A DNA stretch of 5,941 nucleotides from Fidelibacterota bacterium (GTDB lineage Bacteria > Fidelibacterota > Fidelibacteria > Fidelibacterales > Fidelibacteraceae). The stretch spans positions 1-5,941 of the forward strand of contig JAGLUM010000418.1 of NCBI GenBank assembly GCA_023134755.1, read 5' to 3'. The notes beneath the pieces were generated by a model. The model was not told the origin of the DNA and made no database searches. It worked only from the letters and a program-made list of their open reading frames with translations. Positions 5,934-5,941 of the stretch are shown here, in pieces (the first letter of the stretch is position 1; every line of letters begins with the position of its first letter). The translations under genes were made by a program, and so were the position numbers.

Positions 5934-5941
5934 GTAGTAAC

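Overview
The window carries one compact block of three genes, all on the minus strand and read from right to left. First is a fused dihydroorotate dehydrogenase plus PyrK-like electron-transfer protein (4143-5861). Then comes a large lipoprotein serine peptidase of family S9 (1116-4121), and last a PLP-dependent D-cysteine desulfhydrase-type enzyme (138-1115). The gaps are 21 nt and 0 nt, so a single transcript is very likely. No tRNA, rRNA, CRISPR array, insertion sequence or transposase gene is visible.

The organism is probably a Gram-negative bacterium of the Bacteroidota/FCB side of the tree (Bacteroidota, Calditrichota, Marinimicrobia or similar). The reasons are the very long S9 lipoprotein with a loose lipobox and a K-D-D sequence after the lipidated cysteine, and the style of the palindromic intergenic repeat at the left edge. 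This placement is inference, not proof. Clear Shine-Dalgarno sequences precede two of the genes, so SD-led initiation is used here.

Layout from left to right. Positions 1-125 hold a dense set of overlapping palindromes bounded by an 11-bp inverted repeat, which resembles a REP/BIME or small MITE-like element and may also stop transcripts. Positions 138-5861 are almost entirely coding. Positions 5862-5941 are a very AT-rich leader and partial promoter region. It contains a long inverted repeat whose downstream arm covers the ribosome binding site of the dehydrogenase gene.

Functionally the three genes do not form a textbook pathway. The first makes orotate for pyrimidine synthesis. The second probably degrades peptides at the cell envelope or surface. 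The third breaks down a (D-)cysteine-like amino acid. The second and third could be linked through peptide and amino-acid salvage; the link to the first is only positional. The most interesting points are the single-polypeptide PyrD-PyrK fusion, its putative SD-masking leader (comparable in logic to the enterobacterial pyrC/pyrD leaders), and the left-edge palindromic element. I see no clearly new multi-gene system.
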